Assembly: GCF_013874595.1 (NCBI RefSeq)
Contig: NZ_CP059431.1
Coordinates: forward strand, 2,294,001-2,358,000
DNA from: Flavobacterium sp. xlx-214
GTDB taxonomy: Bacteria; Bacteroidota; Bacteroidia; Flavobacteriales; Flavobacteriaceae
Length of the DNA stretch: 64,000 nucleotides
Direction of reading: 5' to 3'
Below, in pieces: positions 9,600 to 18,808 of the stretch. The notes under the pieces were generated by a model that was given only the letters and a program-made list of their open reading frames with translations, searched no databases and had not been told where the DNA came from. The stretch's first letter is position 1; every line of letters begins with the position of its first letter. The position numbers and the translations under genes are program-made.

Positions 9600-10418
9600 A
9601 TGAAAAAACATAATTTAATTAGTTCAAATATTGAACTTTTCTATAATAAAGCATCGGAAGAAGATCGACTTTCAAAAGGTATGGGTGTTTTTGAATTTCA
9701 ACGAATAAAATACCTTATAAGTTTATATCTTAAAAATTCTTCTACTATTCTTGATATTGGTGGTGGTACAGGAAAATATTCAGAATGGTTATCTAAATTA
9801 AATCACAATGTTTACCTTGTTGAACCTGTAGACAAGCACCTTAAAATGGCAAGGGATAGATCTCAAAAATTGAAAAATAAATTCAAAGTTGTAAAAGGGG
9901 AGTCTAGAAATTTAGATTTTCCCAATAATTTTGCTGATTTAATTATTCTACATGGACCTTTGTATCATTTACAAAATAGAAATGATAGAATTCAAACAAT
10001 AAACGAAGCAAAACGAGTTTTAAAGCAAAACGGTGTCATTTTAGGCTTTGGAATTAACGCTACCGCTTCAACTTTAGTAGGACTTTTAAATGGGTTAATC
10101 TATAAACCAACTTTCATTGAAATGTGTAAGTCCGAGTTAACATTGGGCATTCATAATCCACCCGAAGATTTTCCTTGGCTTTTAGCTGAAGCATTTTATC
10201 ATAAACCTTCTGTTTTAAAAGATGAATTTTTAGAATGTAACCTTAAAGTCGATAAAATGTTTGCCGTTGAAGGATTTGTTTGGCTAGATAAAGATTATTA
10301 TTCCAACATGTTAGATCCTAAACGAAGAGCTGTTTTAGACGATTTACTAATGATAACAGAAAACGACGAATCATTATTACCATTTAGTCCACACATGATG
10401 ATTGTAGCAAAAAAATAA
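9600..10418 (+). CDS. Class I SAM-dependent methyltransferase
   Basis: Rossmann-fold methyltransferase of 272 residues (Methyltransf_11/25 type). Motif I is ILDIGGGTGKYSEWL near residues 50-65. The acidic end of strand 2 is in VYLVEPVDKHLKMA, motif IV is LIILHGPLYHL near 118-128, and a VLKQNGVILGFG strand follows. The C-terminal part (residues 165-260) probably binds the acceptor, which I cannot name. It stands alone on the plus strand and has its own strong terminator. Confidence 0.88.
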   Translation: MKKHNLISSNIELFYNKASEEDRLSKGMGVFEFQRIKYLISLYLKNSSTILDIGGGTGKYSEWLSKLNHNVYLVEPVDKHLKMARDRSQKLKNKFKVVKGESRNLDFPNNFADLIILHGPLYHLQNRNDRIQTINEAKRVLKQNGVILGFGINATASTLVGLLNGLIYKPTFIEMCKSELTLGIHNPPEDFPWLLAEAFYHKPSVLKDEFLECNLKVDKMFAVEGFVWLDKDYYSNMLDPKRRAVLDDLLMITENDESLLPFSPHMMIVAKK

Positions 10419-10428
10419 AGATAATTTT

Positions 10429-10463
10429 AAAGGATTGTAAACTTTTACAATCCTTTTTTTTTT
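10429..10463 (+). terminator. Rho-independent terminator of the methyltransferase
   Basis: Perfect 13-base stem AAAGGATTGTAAA / TTTACAATCCTTT with a two-base loop, followed by a run of T. It begins 10 bases after the methyltransferase stop. Confidence 0.9.
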
Positions 10464-10714
10464 CAAGATTGTGGTTAACGTTTTTAAGCTTTACAACTAT
10501 GTCACTCATTTTATCAGTTTAACTATAGAAATCAAGATTTTAAAACCGAAACAAACTATTTAGTAAAAAGCACCATCATTGGCATCAAATCGAATGTTAA
10601 ATCGTTGCAACAAGCATAAACAAAACCTACACTGTTACATCGCACTTGATGCGATATCTCACAATTAGCTAAGAAACTTGATATAGTCTGTGATAGATAA
10701 TAATTGTCGACTCA
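10464..10714. repeat. Intergenic repeat block
   Basis: Holds a partial copy (about 10560-10620) of the repeat that is complete at 11590-11716 and 32160-32285. This runs into the hairpin-like segment also seen at 5519 and 33765. No coding potential is seen. Confidence 0.5.
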
Positions 10715-11059
10715 TCAGTTAAACACATCAACAAAGAACATATTACTCTGTATCAATAATTTTTTCAGGATTTTGTCTTGAATCAAATACATTTGCAATA
10801 ACTTTCTTCTCGTGTCAAAATTTATATAGTAAATAATTTTATAATTTCCTGTTACCAAATATCTAAATTCTTGTGGTCTTTCGGCTAAGAGTTCTTCAAT
10901 TTGACCAATCTTTGGGTTTTTATCAAGATCAATCGTTTTATCAACAGTTTCATTAATTATTTTTCTTGCAGTCTTTAAACTTACTTTGTATTTATAATAG
11001 TAGAAAATGTCTTGTAATTTATCTTCAGCAAATTTTGACCACAGAATTTCTAACCCCAT
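10715..11059 (-). CDS. RelE/ParE-family toxin with frameshifted C-terminus
   Basis: Type II toxin. The core is normal (ILWSKFAEDKLQDIFYYY, LDKNPKIGQIEELL, EFRYLVTGNYKIIYYI). After FDTRR, near 10805-10812, the present frame gives an atypical tail. The adjacent frame encodes the expected family ending KKVIANVFDSRQNPEKI and stops at 10743. One missing base explains this. The active-site strand would be lost, so the toxin is probably inactive unless the missing base is a sequencing error. It overlaps the antitoxin gene by 10 bases. Confidence 0.85.
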   Translation of the reverse strand: MGLEILWSKFAEDKLQDIFYYYKYKVSLKTARKIINETVDKTIDLDKNPKIGQIEELLAERPQEFRYLVTGNYKIIYYINFDTRRKLLQMYLIQDKILKKLLIQSNMFFVDVFN

Positions 11060-11292
11060 TTTTGAATTTGAGCTTTTAAATCTTTAGATGATATTGTTCT
11101 ATTATTTTTTTCATCTTCCAATGCCTGGTCAATTTCTTTATTAAATTGTTCTACTGACATTGGTTCAAGATTTTCTTCAAAAAAGTCAGATTTATTTTTA
11201 TGTAAAAAATTTTCTAAAGCACTGATAATTTTTTCATTATCAATTCTCAAGAATTCTTGAGCGAGTGATATTTTGCGTGCTTCTAAATTCAT
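11050..11292 (-). CDS. Antitoxin partner of the RelE/ParE-like toxin
   Basis: Small acidic protein of 80 residues preceding and overlapping the toxin gene by 10 bases. The N-terminal helix MNLEARKISLAQEFLRIDNEKIISALENFL and the central PMSVEQFNKEIDQALEDEKNN resemble short Bacteroidota antitoxins. I see no clear DNA-binding fold, so it may only wrap the toxin. Function rests on position and size. Confidence 0.8.
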   Translation of the reverse strand: MNLEARKISLAQEFLRIDNEKIISALENFLHKNKSDFFEENLEPMSVEQFNKEIDQALEDEKNNRTISSKDLKAQIQKWG

Positions 11293-11990
11293 GTTTTATA
11301 TAATTTATCTCAAATTTAATTAAAATTTTGGTTAGACGCAATAGTTGCAAATAGTTTCGTACAACACATATAACCTTATAACATTTCCCTTTATAACTTC
11401 ATCATAAGCTCAACAAATCAACAATTCAACAGTTCATCAGTTAAACATATCAACATAAAACCTATAACTCACAACCTACAACAAACAGCCATTTCACTTC
11501 GATATTCGTGACTGGGTGGCTGAGCTGCGTTGAAGCCCAGTTCAACACTAAATCCAACTATTTACAAGTAATATAATTGCGCCATTGGCATGAGATCGAA
11601 TGTTAAATCGTTGCAACAAGCATAAACGAATCGGGTAGCTTTGCTACGATTCGATTCGGTAGGTTGTAAAACGCAATTTAACCGATTTCAGGCCGCGGCA
11701 AGACCAAAAAAAGGACTTTTGTAACTTTTTGTCCCTAAAAAGTTAAGAAAAATGAAGTTTAGCACCTAGTTTTTAATGTAACTATGTGTAAATAGTTATT
11801 CAGCTTCGTTACAGCGTTACTTGTTACTAGGTCACTCAATTCATCAGTTAAACGATTCACCAGTTCAACACATTAACATATAACCTTATACCTATTTCCC
11901 TTTCTAACTTCATCATCAGTTAAACGATTCATCAGTTAAACACATCAACATAAAACCTATAGCCTATAACTCACAACCTACATATTAAAA
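11293..11990. repeat. Intergenic repeat cluster
   Basis: About 700 bp without a gene. 11590-11716 is a full copy of a dispersed repeat that includes the hairpin CGAATCGGGTAGC / GCTACGATTCG; other copies are at 32160-32285 and 56305-56400 (partial). Blocks at 11400-11510 and 11820-11985 repeat the TCATCAGTTAAAC/ACATCAACATAA phrases. The cluster ends where the first cassette spacer begins. Confidence 0.6.
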
Positions 11991-12090
11991 GCGTTAGCAA
12001 ATAAATGTTTCTTTATTTTCTATAGAGTTTCTTTAAAGTATTTTGCCACTAAAGCAAAGTGAACTGCACTAAGGAAATGCAATGTTATCT
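11990..12090 (-). repeat. Left-most, truncated attC-like spacer
   Basis: Only one arm is kept. 12050-12090 aligns with the conserved right arm of the other spacers (TTTTGCCACtaaAGCAAAGtGAACTG...) and ends in the core GTTATCT at 12084-12090. That core nearly equals the GTTACCT at the start of the same unit, so it closes the serine-hydrolase cassette. The left arm runs into unrelated repeats, marking the end of the array. Confidence 0.55.
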
Positions 12091-12098
12091 GCGGGTTG

Positions 12099-13307
12099 TT
12101 ATTTTGCAATTGCATTTTCGTAATCTGATGTAACTTTCCATATTTCCTCTATTTCGGGCCATACATTATCTGTAAAATCAGTATCTGTGTTAACTAAAAC
12201 TATTTTGCCCATTTTAGTTATAGGGTTAAAGTACATTGCAGTGAAAACTCCGGGATCAGAACCATTATGACCAATCATTTCATTTTTAATATTTAGAAAA
12301 CCATCTCTAAATTCAAGGAAAAGTCCATAATACGCTGCCTTTCCATCCTCTACAAATTTGTGTTTTTCAAAAAGCTTTTCATAACTTTCTTTAGTTAACA
12401 ATTTTCCTTTTCCTTCGTATCCTTTTATTAATTCAGATAAAAATATTCCTAAATCATTACTAGATGTGATAAACCCTCCATCTGCATAAGTAATAAGGGC
12501 ATATTCTGCTATCATTTTTTCTTTATATGCAAATAATCTTGTGCGTTTTGTTGGGTCAATATCTGCTGATGTCCATCCAGAGTTATTCATCTTCAATGGT
12601 TTTAGGATGTAGTCTTTGGTGAAATCTCGATAATCTTGCCCAGTTGCAGATTCTATAACCAATGCACAAAGTGCTGCTGCTATATTAGAATATTCACGTT
12701 TTTCTCCAGGCTTCGAATTTAAAAACGAATTCTGTTGATACCATTTTCCGTTTTCGGTTAAACTATTTTGAATGAATTCACGTAGTTCAATCTTTGATTC
12801 TGGTTTACTAAAATAATCATATACGCCTTCATTTTTATCATGTTTGTCTTTGGTTAAAATATAAGATTTTGCATAAATTTCATCAAGGTCCGTAATGGAT
12901 GATGTATGATAAGCCAAATGTTTAATTAAGATAGGAATTTCAGGATAATTTGGATTGATAATCTTAAATGGTAAATAATTATTAATAGGATCGTTAAGAT
13001 TTAGTTTTCCTAATTCTTGAGCTTTTAGCAAAGAAACTCCTATGAGTGTTTTAGATATTGAAGCTATATTTTGAATTGTATTAGAAGTATAGGCTTTATT
13101 TTGGTTAATATCTGTAAATCCAAATCCTTTGTCATAAATTACACCTTTATCATTTACTATAGAAACAGAAAAACCTTTAATGGCATCTTTTTGGTATGCT
13201 AATTCTAAGTTTTTGGTTAGTAAATTATTTTGAGGTTCAATTTGCTTGACTGTTTTACAAGAAATTAGTAAAGTGGCAGAGATAAGAACTATAAATATAT
13301 TTTTCAT
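12099..13307 (-). CDS. Lipoprotein beta-lactamase-family serine hydrolase
   Basis: Serine hydrolase of PF00144. I start at 13307 because this Met gives a lipoprotein signal (IFIVLISATLLISCK); the longer frame to 13427 only covers spacer DNA. Motifs are SISK (SxxK) in NIASISKTLIG, YSN in EKREYSNIAAAL and HNG in MIGHNGSDPGV. It is probably a periplasmic esterase or peptidase. It is alone in its cassette-like unit, bounded by GTTATCTG at 12084 and by GTTACCTG (minus strand) at 13337-13343. Confidence 0.9.
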   Translation of the reverse strand: MKNIFIVLISATLLISCKTVKQIEPQNNLLTKNLELAYQKDAIKGFSVSIVNDKGVIYDKGFGFTDINQNKAYTSNTIQNIASISKTLIGVSLLKAQELGKLNLNDPINNYLPFKIINPNYPEIPILIKHLAYHTSSITDLDEIYAKSYILTKDKHDKNEGVYDYFSKPESKIELREFIQNSLTENGKWYQQNSFLNSKPGEKREYSNIAAALCALVIESATGQDYRDFTKDYILKPLKMNNSGWTSADIDPTKRTRLFAYKEKMIAEYALITYADGGFITSSNDLGIFLSELIKGYEGKGKLLTKESYEKLFEKHKFVEDGKAAYYGLFLEFRDGFLNIKNEMIGHNGSDPGVFTAMYFNPITKMGKIVLVNTDTDFTDNVWPEIEEIWKVTSDYENAIAK

Positions 13308-13336
13308 TTTGTTACAATCGTTTGATGTAAGTTTAC

Positions 13337-13520
13337 AGGTAACGTAAAATTTGTAAGCGAAATCGAAGATTCGGCGTAGCCAATTCACAGAATTTTTGAA
13401 GCCAATTCGAAGTTTCACAGTAGGCAATTGCAGTCATAATTTAAACACTTTGTTCAAATTAGGACCAAACAGATGTGCACCCGAATGTAACGACCTGCAC
13501 AAAATAAATTAATGTTAGCG
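13337..13520 (-). repeat. attC-like cassette spacer 1
   Basis: Spacer between the serine hydrolase and the TehB-like methyltransferase units. It begins with AGGTAAC and ends with GTTAGCG. The methyltransferase stop codon (13515-13517) lies inside the terminal core. It contains the phrase GATTCGGCGTAGCCAATTC, also found at 22505 and 23763. This is one of the more degenerate copies. Confidence 0.6.
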
Positions 13521-14165
13521 GTTTGTTGTTTTTCGGCCTACAAATCTTATAACAGAACCTGTTCCATTGTGAAAAAGTCCTTCGCTTAATTGAATTTCTT
13601 TTTCTTCCAGTTCTATTGTTTCATAGTTCGAAAAATTAGCTTTAATTTCTTCTATTGAAAATAGGCTTTCAATGTCTTTTGGTCCGCCAACTTTTTCATT
13701 TGCGGTTACATAGTCAATATGTTTTTTGCTGAACGCTTCAAAAATTATAATACCATTTACTTTTAAGTATTTATCGAGTATTTTATGGTATTGTGATTTA
13801 ATGTTTGCAGGAAAATGTGCATAAATCAAAGCAATAGCATCAAATTGTTCTGCTTTAAAATTTAATGTTTCTAATTCACCAACTTGGTAGTCAATCAGTA
13901 CATTGTTTTTTTCTGCAAGTTTAAAAGCTTTTTTCTGCCCTTCATTACTTATGTCAAATGCGGTAACGGTCCAGCCAATTTTGGCTGCAAAAACGGTATT
14001 TCGTCCTTCGCCCTCCGCAGGAAACAAAATTGTTCCAACAGGCAATTTACACAAGTTCTCTTTTAAATAAATGTTTGGTTCTTCACCGTAAGCAAACTCA
14101 TCGTTGCTATATCTATCATTCCATCTAGAAGTCCAAATGTCGTTTGTTTTTTTTGTGTCACTCAT
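13515..14165 (-). CDS. TehB/TPMT-like SAM-dependent methyltransferase
   Basis: Class I methyltransferase of 216 residues. The N-terminus [21 protein letters not shown] is typical of TehB/UbiE-like small-molecule methyltransferases. Motif I is altered to [20 protein letters not shown] (near residues 45-63), a form seen in the thiopurine/tellurite branch. WTVTAFDIS and [13 protein letters not shown] follow. These enzymes methylate tellurite, selenite or thiol-reactive compounds; the substrate is inferred only by family. It is the only gene of its cassette. The outer ends match: GTTAGCGGTTTGTTGT at its 3' end and GTTAACGGTCGTTGT at its start, 12 of 15 bases. Confidence 0.85.
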   Translation of the reverse strand: MSDTKKTNDIWTSRWNDRYSNDEFAYGEEPNIYLKENLCKLPVGTILFPAEGEGRNTVFAAKIGWTVTAFDISNEGQKKAFKLAEKNNVLIDYQVGELETLNFKAEQFDAIALIYAHFPANIKSQYHKILDKYLKVNGIIIFEAFSKKHIDYVTANEKVGGPKDIESLFSIEEIKANFSNYETIELEEKEIQLSEGLFHNGTGSVIRFVGRKTTNR

Positions 14166-14200
14166 ATTAGTTTATTTCTAATTTGTCGATCGCTACTTTA

Positions 14201-14600
14201 CAACGACCGTTAACAGGAAAAAGTACAATCAAAACCTTTAGTTTTGCCAAAGATAACTGCAACTTACTTGGACTGAAAGTTCTATTTTGATCTTACATAG
14301 CCAATACTTTTTGACTTCCTTAGTTTTTAGATGAGCTAATTTAGTGAAAAAATTATATGAACCTGAAGCTCATTAAAACAAATAAAAAAGAATAACTCGT
14401 AGTGCATTTGTATCATAACAAATAAAAGTTGTGCAAACAGCTAAAAAAATAATGAATTGTAGTTATTGTAGAAACAATTAGATGTACAACTTTACAACAA
14501 ATTAAAGATTGTACCATTTTAGGTGATAAAGGCTATTGTCTACAGTTTATCAATTAAACTTGTTTATATCACAAAAGTATGCTTGAAGTTCTTATGAGGA
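14201..14600 (-). repeat. attC-like spacer, disrupted
   Basis: Starts with the methyltransferase cassette core (GTTAAC, 14209-14214) and continues with spacer-like sequence. This includes the 20-base match with 9236 and a tip stem GATGAGCTAATTT / GAAGCTCATT. No right-hand core is found: the plus-strand Crp-ChaA-DHS-AtpB block seems to have cut it. From 14600 to 14786 only AT-rich promoter-like DNA is seen. Confidence 0.45.
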
Positions 14601-14786
14601 AAGATCAATAGAAAAAACAGACATACACACTACGGTTTTCAGAATGAAATAAATAGTTTTTTTAACATATGATAAATCAAATTGATAATGTTTGATGTAA
14701 TTTAGTTAATCTTATTTTTATTCAAATTCATCCTTGTTTTATCTTGTGTATTTTTTGATTATAAATGAATTAAAAACTGATGTAAA

Positions 14787-15359
14787 ATGGAAATTGATTA
14801 TATTCTTGATCAGATTTATACTTTGCCTAGATCTTCAGCTAATATGTTGAAAAAATATGTTTCAATAAGGAATTATCCTAAAGGGCATCTTCTTATAAAA
14901 GCAGGTTCTGTGGAAAGGAAACTTTATTTTATTAAAAGTGGAATTGTTCGGGCTTTTTCCGAATCTGAAATGGGAGAAACTACTTTTTGGTTTGGAGAAG
15001 AAGGTGAAACTGCTATTTCAATGAATGGTTATGTTCAGAATAAAAAAGGATATGAAAATATTCAACTTTTGGAAGATTGTGTGTTTTATGAACTTGATAT
15101 TAAGGATTTAAATTATTTGTATGAAAATGATATTCATATAGCTAATTGGGGAAGAAAATTTGCTGAAAAGGAGATACTCAAAATGGAGTATAGAATTATA
15201 TCAAGAGAATTATTAGAAGCTGGTGATAGATATAAGGATCTTTTGAATAATTATCCAAATCTTGTTCGTAGAGTGCCTTTAAAGTACATTGCTTCTTATC
15301 TCGGTATAACACAGGTTAGTCTAAGTCGAATTCGCAAAACTATAATTTTAAAAAATTAA
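14787..15359 (+). CDS. Crp/Fnr-family transcriptional regulator
   Basis: 190 residues: a cyclic-nucleotide-binding-like beta barrel (about 20-115; YPKGHLLIKAGSVERKLYFIKSGIVRAF) and a C-terminal winged helix (about 140-188; PLKYIASYLGITQVSLSRIRK). No Cys cluster for an iron-sulfur centre and no clear cAMP-binding Arg-Ser pair are seen. Bacteroidota members of this type often act with unknown ligands. It is first in the plus-strand block and probably controls the antiporter and the genes after it. Confidence 0.9.
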   Translation: MEIDYILDQIYTLPRSSANMLKKYVSIRNYPKGHLLIKAGSVERKLYFIKSGIVRAFSESEMGETTFWFGEEGETAISMNGYVQNKKGYENIQLLEDCVFYELDIKDLNYLYENDIHIANWGRKFAEKEILKMEYRIISRELLEAGDRYKDLLNNYPNLVRRVPLKYIASYLGITQVSLSRIRKTIILKN

Positions 15360-15390
15360 TTTTTTTTGAAAATCAAATTATAGTTTTATC
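15337..15390. terminator. Hairpin overlapping the end of the Crp-like gene
   Basis: Perfect 13-base arms AAAACTATAATTT (15337-15349) and AAATTATAGTTTT (15375-15387). The left arm lies inside the last codons. It ends in a short T run on the plus strand and could act as a weak terminator or attenuator ahead of the antiporter. Confidence 0.55.
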
Positions 15391-15482
15391 GTTAACACAT
15401 CTAAAATCAATTATTTAACATAGGATAAATACATTGTTATATATTGTTAATAATTTTGAACCGTTATTTAAAAGAAGGTTCT

Positions 15483-16670
15483 ATGTTAAGTAAGTCTCAT
15501 AATATCCGCTATGCATTATCTCAAGTTTTAACAATTAGAACAGGGGTTCGTTTGAGTACTGTTTGGATAATCGTAATCTCATTTATGATATTCGGAAATT
15601 CATTTTTCAATAATGCAATGTCTCCTGTAACTGCTGGTATAAGTTTTATTATTTTACTTTCCACTGTAATAGGTGCTTCTTTCGGAGTTTTAAAAGAAGC
15701 CGATGAACTTTCTCATAAATTGGGAGAGCCATATGGTACTTTAATTCTTACCTTTTCTGTTCTATTTATTGAAGTTATTCTCATTTCTGCTGTTATGCTT
15801 GGTCCTAGTGAGAATCCAACCATTGGAAAAGATTCTATTTTCTCAGTTATGATGATTATCATGAACTTAATAATCGGTCTTTGTATTTTATTAGGAGGGC
15901 TTAAGTTTGGAGAACAAGAATACAATTCTCAAGGAACAATTTCATATCTCGCAATGATTATTGTACTAGGAGGAATAGGGCTGATATTACCAAACTTTAT
16001 TGAAGGAGCAGGTGGCGGAAGATTTAGTAACGCTCAGGCAATAACCATCACACTTATAATTGTGGTGTTATATGGACTGTTTTTATTAATGCAACTTAAA
16101 GGATATAAACACTTATATGTACAGCCTAAACCAGGTGATATGGAAATTCCTTTTAAAGAAAGATTTTCTAACTCTAATTCACATATAAATGCTAAATCCA
16201 CTAAGGTCAATAACAAATCTGAACTTTGGATTCGCTTTTTCATCTTGGTATTAATGCTTTTACCTATTATACTTTTGTCGCACAATATGGCTATTGTTAT
16301 TGATTATGGTTTAGAAGCTGCCAAATTACCGCCATTTTTAGGTGGTGTGGTAATCGCTATTATTGTATTTACACCAGAATCAATGACAGCAGTTAAAGCA
16401 GCCTTGAATAATGAATTTCAAAGAGCTGTCAATTTATGTCAAGGTGCCTTTATGTCCACTGTTGGGCTTACAGTTCCTTGTATCTTAACTGTTGGGCTAA
16501 TCACTGGAAAAACGGTATTGTTTGGTTTAACCTCTACAGAAACAATATTATTTGTTATTACGTTGCTTCTAAGTGTAATGACATTTTTAGGAAAGCGTAC
16601 AACTCCATCGGTAGGATTAATGCATTTAGCAATTTTTGCCGTATTTATAATGTTAATTTTTAATCCTTAA
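15483..16670 (+). CDS. chaA: ChaA-like Ca2+(Na+)/H+ antiporter
   Basis: CaCA-superfamily inner-membrane antiporter of about 395 residues and eleven hydrophobic segments. The two alpha-repeat signatures are present: LGEPYGTLILTFSVLFIEVILISAVML in repeat 1 and FTPESMTAVKAALNNEFQRAVNLCQGA in repeat 2, with the conserved acidic residue in each. A short hydrophilic loop divides the halves, as in ChaA. I choose the start at 15483, not 15444, because AAGAAGG stands 5-6 bases before it and the N-terminus then matches the family. It lies downstream of the Crp-like gene and 12 bases before the DHS-like gene. Confidence 0.88.
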   Translation: MLSKSHNIRYALSQVLTIRTGVRLSTVWIIVISFMIFGNSFFNNAMSPVTAGISFIILLSTVIGASFGVLKEADELSHKLGEPYGTLILTFSVLFIEVILISAVMLGPSENPTIGKDSIFSVMMIIMNLIIGLCILLGGLKFGEQEYNSQGTISYLAMIIVLGGIGLILPNFIEGAGGGRFSNAQAITITLIIVVLYGLFLLMQLKGYKHLYVQPKPGDMEIPFKERFSNSNSHINAKSTKVNNKSELWIRFFILVLMLLPIILLSHNMAIVIDYGLEAAKLPPFLGGVVIAIIVFTPESMTAVKAALNNEFQRAVNLCQGAFMSTVGLTVPCILTVGLITGKTVLFGLTSTETILFVITLLLSVMTFLGKRTTPSVGLMHLAIFAVFIMLIFNP

Positions 16671-16682
16671 ATATTCTAAAAA

Positions 16683-17663
16683 ATGGAAAGTAAAAAAGGT
16701 GCTGTTTCACAATTCTTAGAAAGTAATTTTTTACATTTTAATGCGGCAAGTGTAGTTGATGCAGCAAAAGGTTATGAAACTCATTTAAATGCAGGTGGCA
16801 AAATGCTTATTTCTCTTGCAGGAGCAATGAGTACAGCTGAACTGGGTATTACATTAGCGGAAATGATTCGCGGAGGAAAAGTTGATATCATAAGTTGTAC
16901 AGGAGCTAATTTGGAAGAAGATATCATGAATTTGGTAGCCCATTCTCATTACAAAAGAATACCTAATTATCGAGATTTAAATCCACAAGATGAATTGGAG
17001 CTACTTCATAATAAATACAACCGTGTAACAGACACATGTATTCCTGAAGAAGAAGCTTTCCGTAAAATCCAGCACCATATCGAAAAAATTTGGAAAGATG
17101 CGGAGGCTAAAGAAGAGCGTTACTTTCCGCACCAATACATGTATCAATTGTTATTAAGTGGTGTTTTAAAAGATGATTACGAAATAGATCCCAAAAATTC
17201 CTGGATGCTTGCAGCCGCTGAACGAAATTTACCAATTGTTGTTCCTGGTTGGGAAGATTCAACAATGGGAAATATTTTTGCATCTTATGTTATTAAAGAA
17301 GAACTTAAAGCATCAACAGTAAAAAGCGGTATTGAGTATATGGTTTGGTTGGCCAATTTTTATGAAGAAAATGCTATAGGCCACGGCATTGGATTTTTCC
17401 AGATTGGTGGTGGAATTGCGGGAGACTTCTCAATGTGCGTAGCACCAATGCTAGAGCAGGACTTAGAAAAGGACAATATTCTTAAGTGGCGTTATTTCTG
17501 CCAAATTACCGATTCAACTACGTCATACGGTTCTTATTCTGGTTGTATTCCAAATGAAAAAATCACTTGGGGAAAACTAGATGTAGACACTCCAAGCTAC
17601 TTTATAGAATCAGACGCAACAATTGTTGCTCCATTAATATTTGCTTGGATACTGAATAAATAA
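16683..17663 (+). CDS. Deoxyhypusine-synthase-like protein
   Basis: NAD-dependent DHS-fold enzyme of 326 residues. Bacteria lack eIF5A, so bacterial members probably use spermidine in another aminobutyl transfer, such as homospermidine formation (family knowledge; substrate unproven). The NAD-binding SLAGAMSTAELG is near 44-55 and ISCTGANLEED near 70-80. HGIGFFQIGGGIAGDF holds the active-site region at 234-250. The catalytic lysine lies in EKITWGKLD at K298, equivalent to the DHS lysine that carries the aminobutyl group. The gene looks complete and active. Its position between a cation antiporter and an orphan AtpB suggests a link to polyamine or ion homeostasis (inference). Confidence 0.88.
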   Translation: MESKKGAVSQFLESNFLHFNAASVVDAAKGYETHLNAGGKMLISLAGAMSTAELGITLAEMIRGGKVDIISCTGANLEEDIMNLVAHSHYKRIPNYRDLNPQDELELLHNKYNRVTDTCIPEEEAFRKIQHHIEKIWKDAEAKEERYFPHQYMYQLLLSGVLKDDYEIDPKNSWMLAAAERNLPIVVPGWEDSTMGNIFASYVIKEELKASTVKSGIEYMVWLANFYEENAIGHGIGFFQIGGGIAGDFSMCVAPMLEQDLEKDNILKWRYFCQITDSTTSYGSYSGCIPNEKITWGKLDVDTPSYFIESDATIVAPLIFAWILNK

Positions 17664-17686
17664 TTTCTTTTAATTATTCGCAAGTT

Positions 17687-17713
17687 ATAAGGCTAACCAA
17701 AAGTTAGCCTTTA
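17687..17713 (+). terminator. Rho-independent terminator after the DHS-like gene
   Basis: AAGGCTAAC-CAAAA-GTTAGCCTT stem (9 perfect pairs) followed by TTATC, ending 10 bases before the first possible AtpB ATG. It separates atpB from the upstream genes. The T run is short, so some read-through is likely. Confidence 0.75.
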
Positions 17714-17755
17714 TCATATCTAATGAAACTTAAACATACTAACCTAATATATAAA

Positions 17756-18808
17756 ATGAAATACTTTCAATACTTAATAGTTGTATTTCTTCTTTTTTTC
17801 TCATTTAATATTTTTGGACACAATGAAAAAAGTACGAGTAAAAAGATAAAAATAAATGAAACAATAGAACATCATCTTTTAGACGATTATTATTTTACTT
17901 TATTTAAAGATGAAAAAGAAGAGCGAATTTATGGATTTCCTTTGCCTGTAATTATTTTGGATGATGGATTAAAAATATTTTCTTCTTCAGAGTTTATAAA
18001 TGGAGATAAAATAGCAAGTTATGGAGATCATTATTATGTATTAGACCATAATAAAATTTATAAATCAGATAAGTCCGGAAATAAATTACTTTTTGGCGAG
18101 AAATTCATTAAGCCATTAGACTTTTCTATTACAAAAAGTGTTGTAGGTTTAATTTTTATTGCAATGTTAATGTTTGTTTTATTTGTTAGATTAGCTAATA
18201 GCTACAAAAAGGATTATAATAGGGTTCCTAATGGAATCGGTCGCTTGTTAGAGCCATTGATATTATATGTAAGAGATGAAATAGCAAAACCGAATATAGG
18301 AGAAAAATATAAGCAGTATATGCCCTTTTTATTATCTGTTTTTTTTCTGATTTGGATATTGAATATTATTGGACTAACTCCTTTTGGCTTTAATATTACA
18401 GGTAATATTTCTGTTACTTTTTGTTTGGCTCTTTTTACATTAATTCTTGTAAATATCAAAGGAACAAAATCTTATTGGAAACACATATTTTGGATGCCTG
18501 GTGTTCCTTATTCCGTACGACTAATATTGATGCCAATTGAAGTTTTAGGAATTTTCACAAAAGGTATTTCTTTGATGATTAGGTTGTATGCGAATAATAT
18601 GGCAGGTCATACTGTTATTATGGGACTTATAGCTATCATATTTCTATTAAACGAAGAGCTTACGATAGGAGGAAGTATAGGCGTTTCGCTAATATTAACA
18701 CTATTTATTTATATTATAAAAATATTAGCTGCATTTCTGCAAGCATATATTTTTACGATATTATCAGCTTTGTTTATCGGTCAGTCTGTAGAGGAACATA
18801 ATCATTGA
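17756..18808 (+). CDS. atpB: Orphan F0F1 ATP synthase subunit a paralogue
   Basis: Subunit a of the F0 sector, which forms the proton half-channels against the c-ring. I start at 17756 (alternative ATG at 17723), because a signal-like segment then follows (FQYLIVVFLLFFSF), and the periplasmic segment typical of Bacteroidota AtpB comes next. The stator Arg is kept in SLMIRLYANNMAGH (R276), as are the paired His (H285) and the Gln in LQAYIFT (Q329). The position of E. coli H245, normally Glu when the partner is His, is Lys (K322, IIKILAAFLQ). No other atp gene is near, so this is an extra, perhaps altered, copy or the house-keeping gene in an odd place. Confidence 0.85.
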   Translation: MKYFQYLIVVFLLFFSFNIFGHNEKSTSKKIKINETIEHHLLDDYYFTLFKDEKEERIYGFPLPVIILDDGLKIFSSSEFINGDKIASYGDHYYVLDHNKIYKSDKSGNKLLFGEKFIKPLDFSITKSVVGLIFIAMLMFVLFVRLANSYKKDYNRVPNGIGRLLEPLILYVRDEIAKPNIGEKYKQYMPFLLSVFFLIWILNIIGLTPFGFNITGNISVTFCLALFTLILVNIKGTKSYWKHIFWMPGVPYSVRLILMPIEVLGIFTKGISLMIRLYANNMAGHTVIMGLIAIIFLLNEELTIGGSIGVSLILTLFIYIIKILAAFLQAYIFTILSALFIGQSVEEHNH

